A stretch of 64,000 nucleotides of DNA from Rhytidiadelphus loreus (Eukaryota; Streptophyta; Bryopsida; Hypnales; Hylocomiaceae), in NCBI GenBank assembly GCA_947034895.1, contig OX344762.1, positions 16,782,760 through 16,846,759 on the forward strand, in the 5' to 3' direction. Made by a program: the position numbers and the translations under genes. The notes below the pieces were generated by a model, which was not told the origin of the DNA, made no database searches, and was given only the letters and a program-made list of their open reading frames with translations. This document shows positions 59,905 through 64,000 of this stretch, in pieces. Positions within the stretch are counted from its first letter, which is position 1. Each line of letters starts with the position of its first letter.

Positions 59905-61264
59905 TTTCAATGGTTCTAATCTTTTATTTCACAGGGGATTGTTTTTCTTTTTCTTCAAAACAAAATAGTTATAGGGAGTACCATGCCCCCTTAGTGACAC
60001 TTACCACCTTAAGCTCATCTACATGTGCTTCTTGTAGCACTTAACTCCTAGTGGCACCAAAGGTCGCGATTACCTAACACTACACATGCACCATTAGGTT
60101 TCAACTCTAGTCACGAAGGTCCCCATTCCTCCGTAACTCCGTACTATCCACTTTCAACATTTAACTCCCACAAGACACCGAGTATGCCATTTGATGACAT
60201 GAGGCGGAACTTCTATTGATGTCCAAGCACTTAGTGGCAAAATTACTCTTCACCAATGCTAACAGTCCTTGAATGGTATCCAACTCCCCACTAGGCCAAA
60301 CCGCCGAACTCACTTTACTTCAAGACTTACCAATTGAGACTCACCAAATGGGACTCACACCATGGTTTAGTGTGGAGCAAAACACTTCCAACCGGTATCA
60401 AGGAGTGCACAAGCACTTCATGGTAACACACAAGTGGTGGTGAGGCTTCAACACCAATCTCACCACTCATGGCTACTTTGACTCACCATGGCATCATTTG
60501 GAAGTGAGGAAGGAGACCACCCCTCCTCATAGTATTCTTTGCGGGATTTGGCTGACCCTCTTCTATCCTAAAGATCTCCCAGAACACCCAAGACACTCCT
60601 CCACTTGGTAGACCACCCATTTCCAAGTTGTCCCTCCAAAACCAAACCCTAAAAGACTTCTGATCTTTCCATTGGAATAACTTTAACTTTAGATTTTAAA
60701 TCCAAATTATGAGACAATTTTCGTCATCTATTCTTTCCATAAATGACCGTGGACTATTCATTTCCTCAGTTCAGACAAGTATTGAGGAAGTTATGGCCCT
60801 CCAAAGGTTTGGGTCCCCGAGAGAGTAGTTCTCCAGGACTCCACCCTCTTTGGATGCCCAAAACTCTTAGCACACAGTTCATTTCTTCATGAGACTTATC
60901 ATTCTAAGAAGATTGTCTCTGTAGCTTTTTAACGTTATGCGGCATGCCTTATTTGACCTAAAGTAATCATCCCAAACCGTGGTTCTCACGTCCCATTCTC
61001 TTGGACGCGGCTATAACACTGCCAACTTTGAGGAGTCATAACTTTTGACTCACAACTCGGATCTACGTGTTCTTTGGACCCATGGACACGTCTTCTCACA
61101 AGTTTTTTAAGCATGCACAACACGCCATCCAATTCATTCCAAAAAACACTCTAATTTCTTGGGACTCCAAATTCCTCTCACCTCATTTCTTGCAATACTT
61201 GGGGAGTCACCCCCAACATCCCCCTTGCTCACCAAGGTGGCATAGACACACTTTAAGATGAGGG
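59905..61264. other. Intergenic DNA, possibly old retroelement sequence
   Basis: Balanced composition, C-rich on the + strand, with no long frame (a 64-codon frame at 61067-61261 is unrecognised). No termini or domains identified. Confidence 0.4.
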
Positions 61265-61379
61265 TTGTGACAGGGAGGGATTTTGAAGTGAGGGATTTTC
61301 TAAGTTACATTGCAACAAAATAAGAATTGTGATAGGGAGGAATTTTGAAAGGAGGGATTTTCTAAGTTACATTGCAATA
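61265..61379. repeat. 62-bp tandem duplication
   Basis: Two copies of a unit running from TTGTGA(C/T)AGGGAGG to GGGATTTTCTAAGTTACATT then GCAA, with few differences, so this is a recent duplication. Confidence 0.9.
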
Positions 61380-62916
61380 GGGGTTCATTGTGAAGCTATA
61401 GAGATAGTTAAGAGTGGCTTATCAATATGGTAGCTTTGATTATTTTTGTGGTCTTGTACTATACTGGAGTACTTGAAAATTCTTGCAATGGTGAGATATA
61501 GTCATTTGTTAAATGTATCATGGAGTTTCTTTGTTTTTGTATGTCCTACAAGACTGAAGGTTCTTTGGAGGGTAAGATACATTAGGAGTAGTTACACCTC
61601 CTCCAAGAAGCAAATTTTCTTGAAGAATGCAAACTTAATGAGAGAAAAGAGGAGCCTGTGGAGAGTCATTGTGCAAGGTGCGACACCCCTTCTAAACATG
61701 AGCAACATGGAAAAAAATTCTTGAAGAACTAAATTCACTGTCATAAATGCCACAATGGATGCATAGGTAATGTGGAACACAAGTGGTAGAGGCAATGCAA
61801 AACTCGGATTGAACTCAGAGTATAACAAAGACATGCATTAAGCAAGGTGAAAGTGACATATGGAGTAGTGAAAATTGTCCAAGAAAATTTTCTCCAACCC
61901 ATTTCTTCACCTCTAGAGGACAATCACTTTAAAATCCTTGGAGAATGAGAGTTCCACAAGGCACACAGAAAGGAGGGTCATGTCTTAGTTCTTGGAGAAT
62001 TGAACTTGGGGTGAAGAAGGTGTGACTACCCCTATTGGAACATATATTGTCACCCAAATGAGAATTTGCGAGTCTTACTTCACTCCTACCTCCTCGCTGC
62101 TCCTTCATCAACGGAGTCCAGTTTGGTTCGCACTCTTCGAATCTCTTGCGCTTCCCAAATAATTGATCGCATCGGATTTCGACGCAAGTGCAAATCCTCT
62201 GTCGGAGAATCATGACTTGCAGCCTCCCAAACAAACCCACTCTATGCAAAATTGATTCACCATCCTGATCAAGATTTAGGTTTCCCCAGTCAAAGGAGTC
62301 TTGCATGTATGCACCGTTCGGCGATTTGAATTTGTATGAGGTGCCTCGTACTTTGAGAGGAGGCTCCGGGTCCAAAAATCGTGCAGGGCTGGATTTGGAA
62401 ACAAAGGACAGATGTATTCGTGTGCCTGGGACTTGTGTCCTAGCGATTCTGAAATGAGACTTCAAGAATACAAAGCTAAAATTCGTGCAGGAGTCAAACA
62501 AGAAAATGGAAGAGAGTCTTGTGGTGGAAGTTGAGCACACTGACACCCCTGTTGCATGCTTCTGAAACTCTCTACAAAATTCTATGCAATGATTCAACGA
62601 TGATTAGGGTTTTTCCTATTTCCCGGTACATTTCGCTTCGTTCGGTTTTCTCAGTAACGAAGGGCTCAGTGAATGAACTTTGCATGTTTCGGTCCTGCGA
62701 TGATTATAGCATACACAAGAATTCATGGAAGCGGTTCATGGACATTGCTAGGTTTAACAGAGAGCTCGGGAGGGGGCTGTACCACCACCTTGAAAATCTA
62801 TCGACTAACTCTCTTACTATCTTCCTGCAGAATTATGGTTCGAGTATCTTCAGGAATCGTGGTACTCGAGCAGGAAGTGATCGACCTAATCCTTGATTCG
62901 AGCAGGACTTAATACA
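61380..62916. other. Intergenic DNA with an unassigned 222-codon minus-strand frame
   Basis: The minus strand is open from 62597 to 61929 (222 codons) with mixed composition and several Cys residues, but no recognisable domain and no splice or promoter support. It could be an exon of an unknown gene or chance. Plus-strand frames over 62519-62912 are also unassigned, and upstream exons of the next gene might lie here. Confidence 0.3.
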
Positions 62917-63626
62917 ATGAAACATGTAAGGAGGTCCCCGAGACAGTTCGGATGTCGAACGCCGCTTTGTCACGAATGTGAGGAAGCGGAGAAAGCCAAG
63001 TCCGACACTTCTGAGAACCAGGTGTCAAATTTTCAGCCAGTTCGTAATCTAAAGTACGCAATAATGGCTTCAAGTTCATGTTAAGGGTAACAGCCATTGG
63101 TGATCGCCTTGACATGGGATGTGGGATTGCAGGGAGAGCAAGCAGTTTTGTTTTCTCCAAATGCTGGCAAGACTGCCGTTGCTGGTACTCCACTTTGATC
63201 TTCACAACACCCCACTGATATCGTTACGCTCTGAATCTGGATAATTCTGTTCTTGCAACTCTGTTCGTACAATTTCGGAGCACTTGTTTCAAGCTCCAGT
63301 TTGCCCTGTGGACAGGAATTGATGTCAACGACCCAACCGTTCAACTGACCCACATTATTATGGAGCTTGAAGATGGATGCGTGGAGCGAATTAAAATGAG
63401 CGATAGCGAATCTGCAGAAGAAGTGGCCAAAAAGGTTTGTCGGAAGAATGACCTTCCCCATCAATTCGCGGCGCTGCTTGCAGGGCATATTATGGATCGG
63501 TATCCACAAAGGCCTGTGGACAAACCGAAAGAGGAAGTGACTGTAAACAGCGAAGAAACGAAAGAGCCGAAATCGGTGAAGAGTCCAAGTGAGAGCTCAA
63601 ATAGTCGTGAATCCAAAGAGAAGTGA
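62917..63626 (+). CDS. Unrecognised small protein, probable three-exon gene model
   Basis: I do not recognise this gene. Exons 62917-63021, 63133-63184 and 63316-63626 have GT-AG boundaries (AACCAG/GTGTCA, ATTGCAG, GCTG/GTACTC, GGACAG) and join in phase to 155 residues. The first part holds FGCRTPLCHECEEAEKAK with two close Cys. The middle reads LTHIIMELEDGCVERIKM, then SAEEVAKKVCRKNDLP and a GHIMDRY segment. This pattern (a beta-strand pair followed by helices with an LP turn) resembles small ubiquitin-like or PFU-like folds at the ends of other eukaryotic proteins, by general look only. The tail is Lys/Glu/Ser-rich and disordered. Only the last exon is strongly supported; the ATG may not be the true start. 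It ends 55 bases from the converging GDSL gene. Confidence 0.5.
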
Positions 63627-63681
63627 TTAATTATTAGTCCACTATTTTTAAACAATGTCTGATCAGTAACATTTTGTTTTC

Positions 63682-64000
63682 TCAAAAGCTAGTAAAATTG
63701 AGATTACAGAGCACACTGAGGTTGGAGCTCCCTGGCAGACCTTCCACAAACCTACCCGTGAGAAACAACAGAGTAACCTGACGATTCAGTGCCTCTGTGG
63801 GATGAAAGCCATCCCAAGAGAGATACTGTGCAGGATCTGCACACGCCGATGAGATGTTGACGAAGGTAGTCAGGTTTGTAACAGGATCTTTGACTTCCCC
63901 TGAATTGCCGCACCCGACTGAAGGATTGTAGTTGTGCTTGCCGCCATAGCCACAACACGCCACGAATGTCATGTTTTTTTGAAATCCTAAAGACACGGGA
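63682..64000 (-). CDS. GDSL esterase/lipase, C-terminal part (runs off window)
   Basis: Plant GDSL-type SGNH hydrolases are mostly secreted esterases acting on cutin monomers, lipids or acyl esters. About 105 C-terminal residues are visible. They start near GFQKNMT and continue with ACCGYGGKHNYN, the usual post-core block, and then WDGFHPTEA, block V with the catalytic Asp and His. The stop is at 63682-63684. Four Asn-X-Ser/Thr sites in this short piece fit an exported glycoprotein. A TTTAG acceptor-like sequence at about 63985-63989 may mark the start of this exon. The GDS nucleophile block and signal peptide lie beyond 64000. The substrate is unknown. Confidence 0.9.
   Translation of the reverse strand, partial: PVSLGFQKNMTFVACCGYGGKHNYNPSVGCGNSGEVKDPVTNLTTFVNISSACADPAQYLSWDGFHPTEALNRQVTLLFLTGRFVEGLPGSSNLSVLCNLNFTSF

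Overview
The window is nuclear DNA from a land plant. It carries intron-rich GT-AG genes for plant-specific or plant-type proteins: a plastid class I phospholipase A1, the FZL chloroplast dynamin-like GTPase, TIM44, and augmin subunit 6. These genes sit in AT-rich intergenic DNA loaded with small DNA transposons. The protein divergence suggests an early-diverging lineage such as a bryophyte, but that is inference and the species cannot be named from the sequence.

Layout. 1-11000 is AT-rich and gene-free. It holds a long inverted repeat (274-908), two short TIR elements (2086-2629, 4380-4703) and a hairpin element (10880-10995). 11000-16100 is a GC-richer island with the two-exon PLA1 gene (13101-15181, +) and degenerate tandem copies of its own 3' end. 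16100-28500 is again AT-rich and gene-free. It has a hAT-type MITE with a perfect 8-bp target duplication (17377-17663), two CACTA-type elements and other TIR elements. 28536-36116 (-) is a 13-exon FZL gene whose splice phases I could close throughout. It is head-to-head with the nine-exon TIM44 gene (37167-40794, +) across about 1 kb of shared promoter DNA. 45959 to about 50707 (+) is AUG6, of which ten or eleven exons are clear and the 3' end is not. 51900-53340 (-) is a decayed LINE-type reverse transcriptase. 53400-57600 has several tandem repeat arrays and an isolated TATA box, possibly from a retroelement. 58272-59904 is a complete non-autonomous CACTA element with two internal hairpins and a tRNA-like segment. 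At the right edge a small unrecognised + strand gene (about 62917-63626) converges with the 3' end of a GDSL esterase/lipase gene (-) that runs off the window.

How the genes relate. There is no operon-like logic. The genes serve plastid lipid hydrolysis (PLA1), plastid membrane remodelling (FZL), mitochondrial protein import (TIM44), microtubule nucleation (AUG6) and probably extracellular ester hydrolysis (GDSL). The FZL/TIM44 pair shares one intergenic promoter with a telo-box near the TIM44 side. Most of the unusual content is repeat biology: inverted repeats able to form long hairpins, and a dispersed repeat that has entered FZL and TIM44 introns.
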